A stretch of 64,000 nt of DNA. Origin: an uncultured Bacilli bacterium. GTDB lineage: Bacteria > Bacillota_I > Bacilli_A > RF39 > UBA660. The notes below the pieces were generated by a model. It saw nothing but the letters and a program-made list of their open reading frames with translations, was not told where the DNA came from and made no database searches. The stretch spans positions 108,170 to 172,169 of the forward strand of contig CAKONZ010000001.1 in NCBI GenBank assembly GCA_934098525.1, in the 5' to 3' direction. Within the stretch, counting starts at the first letter, position 1, and each line of letters begins with the position of its first letter. Position numbers and translations under genes: made by a program. Below are positions 31,654 to 40,942 of this stretch, in pieces.

Positions 31654-32487
31654 TTATACATTTAATAGATTATTTAAATCTACTATTTTATATCCTTTTT
31701 GTTTTATATATTTTATTATAATATCTAAGTTATCTATTAAGTATTTGTTGTTTTCTAAGTAATAAATATTTCCTTCTGATAAGTTTTTATATATATAGTT
31801 GTATGGTTTTGTTTTAGATACTTCGATTGGTTTTATTGTATACATATTATTTTTTTTGCATTGTTTTAAAGTTTCTTTATTTTCTTCTAAAGTTAGACAG
31901 TATTTTATTTTTTCTGTTGTGTGTTTTTCTAATAGATAGTTATTGTATTTAATTTTTTTGTTATATGGACCGGCATTGGAAATTAAATTTTTTTCTTTTG
32001 ATATTTTTTCTATATATGGTTCTAGTTCTTTGTAATAGTCAGATTCTATAAAGAAGTTTGCTATTACGTTGTTATTTTTTAATATTTTTATTATGTTATC
32101 TAAGTTATAAATAGAATCTATTTTAAATATTAGAGATACTTTTCTATCTATTTTATTACCATTTATAATATAATTATCATAATTATTTTTTATTGATATT
32201 TTTGGTTCTTCGCTTATAAAAAATAATAAGTTTTCATTATATTCTTGTAAAGATTGCATGTTTTGATAGCTTTTATTTATATCAATTGTTAGACCATTTT
32301 TTCCCGATATGATATTATTTCCTTCTATTTCAGCGTTAACTGGTGCTATGTTCAATTCTTCTTTTTTTTGATATATTTTTTGGTAGATAGGATTTTGTTT
32401 TTTTGAGTATAATATGATTTGGTCTGTGTAGTAAAAACTAAAACATGTTAGTAATGATATCGCTATTATATTAAATATTTTTTTCAT
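31654..32487 (-). CDS. Polysaccharide deacetylase-like protein with degenerate active site
   Basis: 277 residues from ATG 32487 (AGGTGA site). N-terminal membrane anchor (about 5-22), then a NodB-type pattern: KVSLIFKIDSIYNLDNIIKILKNNNVIANFFIES aligns with the family's start and TFF segment, and the C-terminal KGYKIVDLNNLL resembles the end of the barrel. The usual DD metal pair, HxxxH and catalytic motifs are replaced (KID for FDD; no H-x3-H seen), so enzymatic activity is doubtful. Similar inactive anchored forms occur among spore-former YlxY/PdaB-type proteins. Confidence 0.65.
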   Translation of the reverse strand: MKKIFNIIAISLLTCFSFYYTDQIILYSKKQNPIYQKIYQKKEELNIAPVNAEIEGNNIISGKNGLTIDINKSYQNMQSLQEYNENLLFFISEEPKISIKNNYDNYIINGNKIDRKVSLIFKIDSIYNLDNIIKILKNNNVIANFFIESDYYKELEPYIEKISKEKNLISNAGPYNKKIKYNNYLLEKHTTEKIKYCLTLEENKETLKQCKKNNMYTIKPIEVSKTKPYNYIYKNLSEGNIYYLENNKYLIDNLDIIIKYIKQKGYKIVDLNNLLNV

Positions 32488-32535
32488 TTTTTTCACCTAG
32501 TAAATTATATGCATAAAAAAAGAAGATTTACATTA

Positions 32536-33351
32536 TCATTTTTGACAATTTGGACAAAAATATGTACTTCTTCCTCCAATTTTATCTCTCTTTATTATTG
32601 AACTACAATTAGGACATTTTTCATTTTCTCTTTTATGCACTAATAAGTTATTTTGAAAATTACCACTTACTCCTTCTTCTGAGGTGTAACTTCTTATGGT
32701 TGTTCCTCCTTCTTTTATAGCTTTTTCTAAGATTTTTTTACTGTTTTCTATTATACTTGTTATTTCTTTATCTGTTATTTCTTTTCCTTTTTTATGAGGA
32801 TTTATTTTTGATAGAAATAAAACTTCATCAGCATATATATTTCCTAATCCTACTAAGATTGATTGATCTAAGAGAATTGTTTTTATAGGAATTTGTTTGT
32901 TTTTTATTTTTTCTTTTATATATTCTTTACTTATATTCCATGGTTCATACCCAAGATTTTTTATTGGAGAGTTTTTATATAATTCATCTTTTTTTATTAA
33001 GAGCATTCTTCCAAATTTTCTTGTGTCTTTATATCTTAATTCAAATTCATTATCTATATTAAAAATCACTAATTCATGTTTTTCTATTTTTTCATTTATA
33101 TTTCTATATATGTATTTTCCTTCCATTCTTAAATGACTAAGTAAGTAATAATCATCTAGATCATATATTAACCATTTACCTATTCTATTTATGTCACTAA
33201 TTGTTTGGTTTTTTATTTCTTCAGTTATTTTTTCTATATCTTGATTTTCAAATATATTATTATAAAGAATTTTGATGTTTATTATTTTTTTGTTTTTTAG
33301 TTTTGATAGTAGTTTTTTTCTTACTGTTTCTACTTCTGGTAATTCTGGCAT
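32536..33351 (-). CDS. mutM: Formamidopyrimidine-DNA glycosylase
   Basis: Removes 8-oxoguanine and ring-opened purines by base excision with AP-lyase activity. 271 residues. It begins with the catalytic Pro2-Glu3 in MPELPEVETV, which fixes the start. SHLRMEGKY holds the conserved Lys, and VGLGNIYADEVLF is the helix-two-turn-helix. The C-terminal zinc finger has four Cys (CPNC...CPNC) and ends CQK. Stop is TGA followed by TAA. Its first 92 bases overlap the 3' end of the CDF transporter gene, and its ribosome site AAAGGAGAA lies inside that gene. Confidence 0.97.
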   Translation of the reverse strand: MPELPEVETVRKKLLSKLKNKKIINIKILYNNIFENQDIEKITEEIKNQTISDINRIGKWLIYDLDDYYLLSHLRMEGKYIYRNINEKIEKHELVIFNIDNEFELRYKDTRKFGRMLLIKKDELYKNSPIKNLGYEPWNISKEYIKEKIKNKQIPIKTILLDQSILVGLGNIYADEVLFLSKINPHKKGKEITDKEITSIIENSKKILEKAIKEGGTTIRSYTSEEGVSGNFQNNLLVHKRENEKCPNCSSIIKRDKIGGRSTYFCPNCQK

Positions 33352-34207
33352 TTTGATTCTCCTTTGGTATGATTATTATTTTTGAGTCTATTATTTGTTC
33401 AAGTGATAAGATTTTTTGTTCTAGGTTACATCTTATATCATTTGAGTTTTTTAATGACATGTTTTTATTTGTTAATATTTCTATTATTGAAAGATATTTG
33501 TTTCCAAATTTTATTAAGTTTATGTTTGTTACTTCTAGTGTTTCATTATTTATAATTTTTTTGATTGAGTTTTCTAGTAGGTCATTATTTTCTTTTTTTC
33601 CTATAAGGTTATTTACTTCTTCTTCTATGATGTTTATTCCTGTGTATACTATAAATAAACTTACTACTACACCACCAATAGTGTCTATGTATTTTAGGAT
33701 TTTAATTTTTTCTTGTAATAGTGATAGTAGTATTACTAATAAGACAAAAGTGTTTGATAATATGTCCATTTTACTTTCTTTTGATGATGATATTAAAATT
33801 GATGATGAGTATTCTTTTCCTTTTTTCATTAAGTATTTAGACATTATATATTTTATTATTATTGTTATTATACTTATTATACATACCCATATTTGGGGTT
33901 TCATGCTATCTGTTAAAAGGGTGTTTTTTAATACTATTATACCTACAAATATTATTATAAAACCTATGGCAAGGGAAAAAATGTTTTCTATTTTTCCATG
34001 TCCATATGGATGATCTTCATCGGCAGGTTTGTTTGAGAAAAAGGTTCCTATTATTAGAAAAAAGTCTGTTCCTAAATCTGAACAAGAATGAATTGAGTCC
34101 GCTAATAAGGTTTTACTTTTTCCTATTATTCCTCCGATTAGTTTTAATAGTATTGATGAGATGTTACCTAATACGCTTATTAATAATGTTTTACTACTTT
34201 TATTCAT
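33260..34207 (-). CDS. Cation diffusion facilitator family transporter
   Basis: Divalent metal/proton antiporter of the inner membrane (Zn, Fe, Mn or Co; specificity not readable). 315 residues from ATG 34207 (GAGTGAT site). The first membrane helix is followed by the metal-site segment LADSIHSCSDLGTDFF, with DHPYGHGKIENIFSL after helix 2 and a second site SKMDILSNTFV in helix 5. A short cytoplasmic domain ends IIIIPKE. The last 30 or so residues are a basic tail (NSKKKTTIKTKKQKNNKH) encoded entirely within mutM in another frame, which looks like stop-codon loss rather than a domain. polA lies 14 bases upstream. Confidence 0.9.
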   Translation of the reverse strand: MNKSSKTLLISVLGNISSILLKLIGGIIGKSKTLLADSIHSCSDLGTDFFLIIGTFFSNKPADEDHPYGHGKIENIFSLAIGFIIIFVGIIVLKNTLLTDSMKPQIWVCIISIITIIIKYIMSKYLMKKGKEYSSSILISSSKESKMDILSNTFVLLVILLSLLQEKIKILKYIDTIGGVVVSLFIVYTGINIIEEEVNNLIGKKENNDLLENSIKKIINNETLEVTNINLIKFGNKYLSIIEILTNKNMSLKNSNDIRCNLEQKILSLEQIIDSKIIIIPKENQNARITRSRNSKKKTTIKTKKQKNNKHQNSL

Positions 34208-34221
34208 AAAAATCACTCGCT

Positions 34222-36798
34222 TTATTTTGCTTCGTACCAGTTTTCTCCTTTATTTATTTCAACTTTTAATGGTACACTTAATGTATATGTTTGCTCCATG
34301 ATTTCTTTTACTATTTCTGTTACAATTTCTAATTCTTCTTTTCTTACATCAAATAATAATTCATCGTGTACTTGAATAATCATTTTTGATTTTAAGTTTA
34401 GGGTATTAAAACGATTATATATTTCAATCATAGCTTTTTTTAATATGTCGGCACTTGTTCCTTGAATTGGGGTATTTAAGGCCATTCTTTCTCCACTTGA
34501 TCTTATCATATAGTTAGTGTTTTTTAATTCTTCAATATTTCTTTTTCTTCCAAATAGAGTTTTTACATATCCTAATTCATAAGCTTTTTTTATTACACTA
34601 TCCATATAATCTTTGATACCTGGAAATGTTTCTAGGTAATGATCAATAAATTTTTTTGCATCTTTAACGTTTATTTGGAGATCTTCAGCTAGACCAAAAC
34701 TACTTATTCCATATAGTATACCAAAGTTTACTGCTTTTGCATCTCTTCTTTGTTTTTTTGTTACTTCATCATATGGAATGTGATAAATATCCATTGCTGT
34801 TTTAGTATGAATATCTAGACCATTATTAAATGCTTCGATTAAGTTTGAAGCTTGTGACATGTGGGCAAATATTCTAAGTTCTATTTGTGAGTAATCACTG
34901 GATAATATATATGAGTTTTCACTTGGTACAAAGGCTTTTCTTATTAGTCTTCCGTAGTCTTCTCTTACTGGAATGTTTTGAAGATTTGGGCTAGTTGATG
35001 ATAGACGACCCGTTCTTGTTAAGGTTTGATTAAATGTGGTATGAATTTTGCCGTCTTCTTTTATGAATTCTAAAAGCCCTACTGCATAGTTACTATATAA
35101 TTTTGATAGTGTACGATATTCTAATACTTTTTTTACTATGTCATAGTCTAGTAATTTATTTAATATATCTATACTTGTAGAAAAGTTTGCATCTTTTACT
35201 TTCTTAGGATATGGTAAACTTAGTTTTTCAAATAATACTTTTCCTAATTGTTTTGGGGATAGTATATTGAATTCTAGTCCTGCAAGAGAATATATTTCTT
35301 TTGATAATTTGTTAGTTTTTTCTAGAATTTCTTTTTTCATTTCTTCTAGTATTTCTCTTTTTACATATACTCCTGTATATTCCATATCTGCTAAAACATA
35401 ACTAGTTGGAAGTTCTAAATCATTATATAATGAAAACATATTTTCTTCATTTAGATTTTTTATCATTTTTTCATAGTTTTCATATATATATTTAGCTTTT
35501 AAAATACTATTTTTAGCAATTTTTTCTAGAGATAGTTTATTTTTAAATAATTCTTCATCTGATAAGACATTAATTTCATTTATACTCATTTGGTAAGAGA
35601 TATCATCTTTTAAGTTGTAGTTTAAAAGATATAACATTAACATTAAGTCATCATTGTTTTTGTCTATTGCTAGATTAAAGTATTTAAATGTTACTAGAAT
35701 TTTTTTTAGATCATATGTAATTTTTTTTATATTGTTTGTGAATAGTTTATTGTTAGTAATGTTTTTAAACTCTATGTAATAAGCATTGTTTTTATTATAT
35801 AGGGCTAAACCATGTATAGATTTATCGTGATATGAGCCATTAATTGTTAGATATATTGCGTATGTTTCTTTTATATTTGTTTCTTCTAAGGAGTTTATTA
35901 TTTTGTATTCTAATGGTTTTTCTTCTTTTGGTTCTTGTTTTATATTCATCTTTTTTAGGATTGAAAAGAATTCATATTCTTCAAGCAATGGCACTAGATC
36001 ATTTGTTATTCCGCTATATTTTATGTTTTCTAATTCTTTGTCTATTGGTACATCTTTATATATTGTTGCTAGTTCTTTTGAGAAAAAAGCATTTCCTTTA
36101 TCTGTTATTAGTTTTTCTTTAGTTTTACCTTTTATTTCTTCGATGTGATCGTATAAGTTTTCTATTGTTTGATATTGTTGTAATAAGTTTAGAGCTGTTT
36201 TTTCTCCGATTCCTTTGACACCAGGAATGTTATCTGATGCATCTCCCATTAATGCTTTTATATCAACCATTTTTTCTGGAGTTAGACCATATGTATCAAA
36301 GAATGTTTTTTCATTCATCATTATATAATCATTAGTTTTTAATAGTTTAACATCTACATCTTTAGAGATTAATTGTAGTAAGTCTTTATCACTACTTATA
36401 ATAGTTGCTATAAATTCATCATTTATATCTACTTCTTTGGCAAAGGTACCAATTATATCATCAGCTTCATAATTGTCTATTTCAAAGTATTTTATTCCCA
36501 TTGCTTCAGTTATTTTTTTAGCTATTGGAAATTGTTCTTTTAATTCTTTTGGTGTTTCTTTTCTTCCATCTTTATATTCATGATATTTTTCGTGTCTAAA
36601 TGTTTTTCCTTTATCAAACGCTACCATCATATATGAAGGATTTTCATCTTTTATTATTTTGTTTAGCATATTTATAAAGCCATATAATGCATTGGTAGGA
36701 AAGCCTTTTGAGTTTCTTAAAATGTTGCCGGTATAGGCAGTTGCATAATAGCTTCTAAATAATAAGTTGTTACCATCTACTAGTATTACTTTTTTCAT
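34222..36798 (-). CDS. polA: DNA polymerase I
   Basis: Repair and Okazaki-fragment processing polymerase. 858 residues. The 5'-3' exonuclease domain (1-290) has VDGNNLLFRSYYA and GDASDNIPGVKGIGEKTA. The middle domain (about 290-450) lacks the Asp/Glu residues of a proofreading exonuclease, as in Bacillus Pol I. The polymerase domain has DYSQIELRIFAH (motif A), RRDAKAVNFGILYG (motif B) and QVHDELLFDV (motif C). Ribosome site AATGGTGAT. The CDF and mutM genes follow closely in the same direction, the common polA-mutM neighbourhood. Confidence 0.97.
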   Translation of the reverse strand: MKKVILVDGNNLLFRSYYATAYTGNILRNSKGFPTNALYGFINMLNKIIKDENPSYMMVAFDKGKTFRHEKYHEYKDGRKETPKELKEQFPIAKKITEAMGIKYFEIDNYEADDIIGTFAKEVDINDEFIATIISSDKDLLQLISKDVDVKLLKTNDYIMMNEKTFFDTYGLTPEKMVDIKALMGDASDNIPGVKGIGEKTALNLLQQYQTIENLYDHIEEIKGKTKEKLITDKGNAFFSKELATIYKDVPIDKELENIKYSGITNDLVPLLEEYEFFSILKKMNIKQEPKEEKPLEYKIINSLEETNIKETYAIYLTINGSYHDKSIHGLALYNKNNAYYIEFKNITNNKLFTNNIKKITYDLKKILVTFKYFNLAIDKNNDDLMLMLYLLNYNLKDDISYQMSINEINVLSDEELFKNKLSLEKIAKNSILKAKYIYENYEKMIKNLNEENMFSLYNDLELPTSYVLADMEYTGVYVKREILEEMKKEILEKTNKLSKEIYSLAGLEFNILSPKQLGKVLFEKLSLPYPKKVKDANFSTSIDILNKLLDYDIVKKVLEYRTLSKLYSNYAVGLLEFIKEDGKIHTTFNQTLTRTGRLSSTSPNLQNIPVREDYGRLIRKAFVPSENSYILSSDYSQIELRIFAHMSQASNLIEAFNNGLDIHTKTAMDIYHIPYDEVTKKQRRDAKAVNFGILYGISSFGLAEDLQINVKDAKKFIDHYLETFPGIKDYMDSVIKKAYELGYVKTLFGRKRNIEELKNTNYMIRSSGERMALNTPIQGTSADILKKAMIEIYNRFNTLNLKSKMIIQVHDELLFDVRKEELEIVTEIVKEIMEQTYTLSVPLKVEINKGENWYEAK

Positions 36799-36827
36799 AT
36801 AATCACCATTTCAATTATATCACGTAT

Positions 36828-36860
36828 AAATAAAAGAAGAAACAAATTATTTTGCTTCTT
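36828..36860 (-). terminator. Probable terminator after rny
   Basis: Minus strand AAGAAGCAAA-ATAA-TTTGTTTCTT (one G-U pair) followed by CTTTTATTT. Includes the rny stop. Confidence 0.55.
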
Positions 36861-38400
36861 CTTGGGCTCTTGTTTCTCTTATTACTGTAACTTTTATTGT
36901 ACCTGGATATTGCATTTCTTTTTCTATTTTTTCTTTTATTTCTCTTGCAACTTTATGAGCCATTAAATCATCAATTTCTTCTGGTTTTACTAGTACTCTT
37001 AATTCTCTTCCGGCTTGAAGAGCAAAGGCTTTATCTATTCCTTTTATATCTTTTGTCATGTTTTCTAATTGTTCTAAACGTTTAATGTAGTTTTCTAAGG
37101 AATCGTTTCTTGCTCCTGGACGTGAAGCAGATAAGGCATCTGCTATTTGTACTAGAACTGCTATTACGGATTTTGGTTCTGTGTCTCCATGATGAGATGC
37201 TATTGTATTAAGAACAACTGGGTGTTCTTTATATTTTTTGGCAATATTTAATCCGATTTCAACGTGACTACCTTCTATTTCATGGTCAATTGCTTTTCCA
37301 ATATCGTGTAAAAGTCCTGCTCTTTTGGCTAGGTTAACGTTTTCTCCTAATTCAGCAGCCATTATTCCTGCTAAATGCGCAACTTCTATTGAATGACTTA
37401 ATGCATTTTGTCCATAACTTGTTCTAAAGTGTAGTTTTCCTATTATTTCAATTAGTTCATTATCAACTTTTGTAAGTCCTAATTCAAATAAGGCTGCATT
37501 ACCAAATTCAATAATTTTTTGTTTCATTTCACGAACTGTTTTGTCGTATAATTCTTCAATCCTTGTAGGATGAATTCTTCCATCTTTTATTAGTGCTTCT
37601 ATAGTTATTTTAGCAATTTCTCTACGTAGTGGATCGAAAGAAGAAATTACAATTACTTCTGGGGTATCATCAATTATTAAATCTACTCCTGTTATTGATT
37701 CTATTGTTCTTATGTTTCTTCCTTCTCTTCCTATTATTCTTCCTTTCATTTCATTGTTTGGAAGTTCTATAGTAGATACTGTTTGTTCATTTACTACATC
37801 AGATGAATATTTTTGCATTGATAAAATTAACATTTCTTTAGCTTTTTTATCTGCAGTTAGTTTTGCTTCATCTTCTCTTTCTTTAATGTAAGAGTTAATT
37901 TCGTTTGAAATGTTTTCTTCTACTTTTTTCATTATTAACTCTTTAGCTTTTTCTTTATCTAAGCCACTAATTTTTGACAATAAGTTAATTTGTTCTTGTT
38001 TAAGTTCTTCCATTTCTTTTTGATCATTTTGTATTTTTTTAACTTGATCTTGTAGTTTTTCTTCACGTTCATCTAATAGTTGTTCTCTTTTTTGAAAAGT
38101 TTCGTCTCTTTTATCCATATTGTTTTCTCTTTGGATAAGACGATCTTCACTTTCTTTAATTTCTAATTTTTTTTCTTTAATTTCTTTATCAAGTTCTAAT
38201 TTCATTTTATGAGCTTCTTCTTTAGCTTCGAATAGCATATCTCTTTTAATTTTTTCAGATTCTTTTCTAGCTTTTTCACTTAGCTCTTTAACTTTTGCTG
38301 AAGCACTGTTTACTCTTATTTTATTTATAATAAGGGTTGTTGTGGTTCCTCCAGCTATTCCAAGTATGACCAATAAAATGGAGATTAAGCCTGAATTCAT
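36847..38400 (-). CDS. rny: Ribonuclease Y
   Basis: Membrane-anchored endoribonuclease that starts mRNA decay. 517 residues from ATG 38400 (GGAGG 5 bases upstream; a slightly longer frame is rejected). N-terminal transmembrane helix (about 3-22), a long coiled coil (25-200), a KH domain with GRIIGREGRNIRTIESITGVDLIIDDTP, and an HD domain with LLHDIGKAIDHEIEGSH, ending in the conserved YPGTIKVTVIRETRA. Ordinary length and order. Confidence 0.97.
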   Translation of the reverse strand: MNSGLISILLVILGIAGGTTTTLIINKIRVNSASAKVKELSEKARKESEKIKRDMLFEAKEEAHKMKLELDKEIKEKKLEIKESEDRLIQRENNMDKRDETFQKREQLLDEREEKLQDQVKKIQNDQKEMEELKQEQINLLSKISGLDKEKAKELIMKKVEENISNEINSYIKEREDEAKLTADKKAKEMLILSMQKYSSDVVNEQTVSTIELPNNEMKGRIIGREGRNIRTIESITGVDLIIDDTPEVIVISSFDPLRREIAKITIEALIKDGRIHPTRIEELYDKTVREMKQKIIEFGNAALFELGLTKVDNELIEIIGKLHFRTSYGQNALSHSIEVAHLAGIMAAELGENVNLAKRAGLLHDIGKAIDHEIEGSHVEIGLNIAKKYKEHPVVLNTIASHHGDTEPKSVIAVLVQIADALSASRPGARNDSLENYIKRLEQLENMTKDIKGIDKAFALQAGRELRVLVKPEEIDDLMAHKVAREIKEKIEKEMQYPGTIKVTVIRETRAQEEAK

Positions 38401-38502
38401 ATTTACCTCCATTTATTATTTTATTTATGTTAAAAATAACCTCAATTATTTATTTAACACTATCTTTATTTTAATTTTTAATTTGATTTATGTCAAGTAA
38501 AA

Positions 38503-38534
38503 GAAAAAAACTAAAAAATTCTTTAGTTTTTTTC
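38503..38534 (-). terminator. Terminator after tagO
   Basis: AT-rich stem, AAAAAAACTAAA / TTTAGTTTTTTT, overlapping the end of tagO, with a T-run on the minus side. Confidence 0.6.
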
Positions 38535-39569
38535 TTGTTTCTTTTCTCTTTCAAATAATATATCAGTTTTAAATAACATAATTATTAATAATATCATTAA
38601 GCTTCCGTATGCTATATATCCTATTTTTCTATTTACTAAAACATAAAGAATAGATGCTGTGGAGAATAATGCTGTTATAGTATAAATAATTAATACTGTT
38701 TGAACTTGAGAATAGTCTCTTCTTAATAATTGATGATGAAAGTGTTTTTTATCTGGAGTTGATATGCTTTCTCCTTTTAGTTTTCTTCTTATTATTGCAC
38801 AAAGTGTATCAAATATTGGTATTACAAGTACACACATTGGAATAATTATTGAAGACGCTAAGGCTGTTTTGAATCCTAAAAGGGTTATGACTGATATGAT
38901 AAATCCTAAAAACATTGAACCTGTATCACCCATAAATATTTTGGCTGGATGGAAGTTGTGAATTAGAAAACCTGCGGTTGACCCTAACATTATTAAAGCA
39001 ATTATGAATGCTAAGCTACTTATTCCTCTAAAGTATGAAATTATGGCTATTGTTAAAAAGAAGATTGAAGCAATTCCTCCAGCTAGACCATCTAAACCAT
39101 CAATTAAATTTATACAATTTATGCAACCAAGCATAAAGAATAAGGTAATTGGATAAGAGAAGATACCAAATTTCATATAGAAACCAAATATGCCTATTTC
39201 TTTTAATAAAACACCACCATATAAGATAACAATTAAACACGCTACCATTTGAGCTAGAAATTTGTATTTTGCATCAATTGGTTTTATGTCATCAATCATT
39301 CCTGTTATGATTATAATAAAACTTCCTATTAATATAGAGTTCATGATAATTGTGTGTTCTCCAAAAAGCATATATCCTAGTAGGAAACCTAAAAATATTC
39401 CTAGGCCTCCTAATCTTGGAATTGGTTTGGAATGCACTTTTCTTTGATTTGGTATATCCATTGCTCCAATATGTTCTGCTATTTTTTTTATTAATGGTGT
39501 TATTATTCCTACAAATACTAGTGGTATTAAAACCATTAATATAATTTTTATTAAACTATACTCGTTCAT
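38523..39569 (-). CDS. tagO: Undecaprenyl-phosphate GlcNAc-1-phosphate transferase (TagO/WecA)
   Basis: Starts wall teichoic acid or capsule linkage units by moving GlcNAc-1-P from UDP-GlcNAc to undecaprenyl phosphate. 348 residues from ATG 39569 (GGTGAT site). About ten helices. Motifs: DIPNQRKVHSKPIPRLGG, NLIDGLDGLAGG, FMGDTGSMFLGF and the HFHHQLL that separates the WecA/TagO branch from MraY. A single gene here; its products would feed the polymer cluster at 52-64 kb. Confidence 0.94.
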   Translation of the reverse strand: MNEYSLIKIILMVLIPLVFVGIITPLIKKIAEHIGAMDIPNQRKVHSKPIPRLGGLGIFLGFLLGYMLFGEHTIIMNSILIGSFIIIITGMIDDIKPIDAKYKFLAQMVACLIVILYGGVLLKEIGIFGFYMKFGIFSYPITLFFMLGCINCINLIDGLDGLAGGIASIFFLTIAIISYFRGISSLAFIIALIMLGSTAGFLIHNFHPAKIFMGDTGSMFLGFIISVITLLGFKTALASSIIIPMCVLVIPIFDTLCAIIRRKLKGESISTPDKKHFHHQLLRRDYSQVQTVLIIYTITALFSTASILYVLVNRKIGYIAYGSLMILLIIMLFKTDILFEREKKQEKN

Positions 39570-39643
39570 ATTTATCACCGTATTAATTATATCATTTATA
39601 TACTTTTATTTTCAATACTACCCTTCTATTTTATATTTTGTTA

Positions 39644-40849
39644 TTAGTCTATTTCTAATACTATTTTTATTTCTTTATCACCACTTGTTAACATTTTATA
39701 GAATGCTTTTTTGTAATTAGATAATTTATATCTACTTGTGATAAAGTCATCTAAAGTTATTTTTTTCTCTTTTAATAGTTTTAATACTAGGTCAAAACTT
39801 TGGATTGTATTTCCTTTGTATTCTTCCATTCCATATGAGTCTACTCCGATGATGTTTATTTCTTGCCACCATATTGGAGTTTCATCAAATTTTGTTGGTG
39901 TCATTTGGAAACCAACTTTTACATATGTACCTCTTGCTCTAAGTAGTCTTATTGCTGTGTTAAAGATATAATCTTTTCCTACACTATCATAAATTATGTC
40001 TAATCCTCCGATTAACATCTTGTTGTCGCCTTTTTTATATAATTTAGCATTTGTTTCTTTTTCAAAGTAGCTGTATGCGTCTCCTTCAACTATTTTATCT
40101 GCTCCAAGTTTTAATGCTAACTTTTGTTTTTTCTTACTTCTTTCTATAACATATACTGTACAATCTGGTTGTAATACTTTTATAAACTGGACAATATTTA
40201 GGCCAATCATACCTGCACCAATTACTAAGACTTTGTCTCCTTTTTCAGGTATTTTTTTCATTACAGAGTGAATTGATACTGCAGCTGGTTCGATAAGAAT
40301 TGCTTGATCATTAGTTACATTTTTATCAATTTTTATAACTTGACTTCTTGGTCCAATATATTCATCTCCCATACCTGCTCCTGTTGTTACGTTTACAAGG
40401 GGATCTTTTCCATAATTGGAACAAATTGAGTATTCTCCTTTTTTACAGTTATCGCACCAATCGTCTTCACGATATCCTTTTAGTGCACAGCATTGCATAT
40501 ATTTACGCATAATTACACGATCTCCTACTTTTAGATCGGTTACATTGTCTCCAATTTCTGTTACTTCTCCGACTGTTTCATGCCCCATATATACTTTGCT
40601 ATTTCCTGGTACTGGATACATCGCTATTGATGATGACTGTTTACATGTATAAAAGGTCATATCTGTTCCACATATTCCTGTTTGAATGTTTTTTACTCTA
40701 ATCCAATCTTCTTTAGGAAGTGGTTGTCTTTCAATATTTTCTAATACTACTGGTGAGAATTTTGAATTATATGCTTTTTTAGAAAATTTAGATAAAATCA
40801 TTGTTGCTGCTATTTTTGGTAAGTCAGCATTAAATGTTAATGTTCTCAT
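39644..40849 (-). CDS. Zinc-dependent alcohol/sugar dehydrogenase (MDR family)
   Basis: 401 residues, AGAGGAATT upstream of ATG 40849. N-terminal GroES-like domain with catalytic zinc ligands in GICGTD and MGHETVG, and a structural-zinc-type Cys cluster (QCC...CDNC...CSNYG). Rossmann domain VLVIGAGMIGLNIVQ, then YVIERSKKKQ, suggesting NAD rather than NADP. An insertion around the Cys cluster and the QMTPTKF segment recall threonine/glucose-type dehydrogenases. The substrate cannot be assigned. Monocistronic by spacing. Confidence 0.87.
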   Translation of the reverse strand: MRTLTFNADLPKIAATMILSKFSKKAYNSKFSPVVLENIERQPLPKEDWIRVKNIQTGICGTDMTFYTCKQSSSIAMYPVPGNSKVYMGHETVGEVTEIGDNVTDLKVGDRVIMRKYMQCCALKGYREDDWCDNCKKGEYSICSNYGKDPLVNVTTGAGMGDEYIGPRSQVIKIDKNVTNDQAILIEPAAVSIHSVMKKIPEKGDKVLVIGAGMIGLNIVQFIKVLQPDCTVYVIERSKKKQKLALKLGADKIVEGDAYSYFEKETNAKLYKKGDNKMLIGGLDIIYDSVGKDYIFNTAIRLLRARGTYVKVGFQMTPTKFDETPIWWQEINIIGVDSYGMEEYKGNTIQSFDLVLKLLKEKKITLDDFITSRYKLSNYKKAFYKMLTSGDKEIKIVLEID

Positions 40850-40923
40850 TTTAATTCCTCTTTTCTATTTTTATATAGTAATTATATCATATTATTTTTT
40901 AAATTTATATATTTTTTATCACA

Positions 40924-40942
40924 ATAAAAAGGCCTAAGCCTT
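40924..40942 (-). terminator. Terminator of the nrd-trxB operon
   Basis: Minus strand AAGGC-TTAG-GCCTT followed by TTTATTG. Contains the trxB stop codon. Confidence 0.75.

Noticed and set aside
33369..34013. Open frame of 214 codons antisense to the CDF gene
   Set aside because: Shadow of an AT-rich membrane protein gene; Phe/Ile-rich with no initiation signal.
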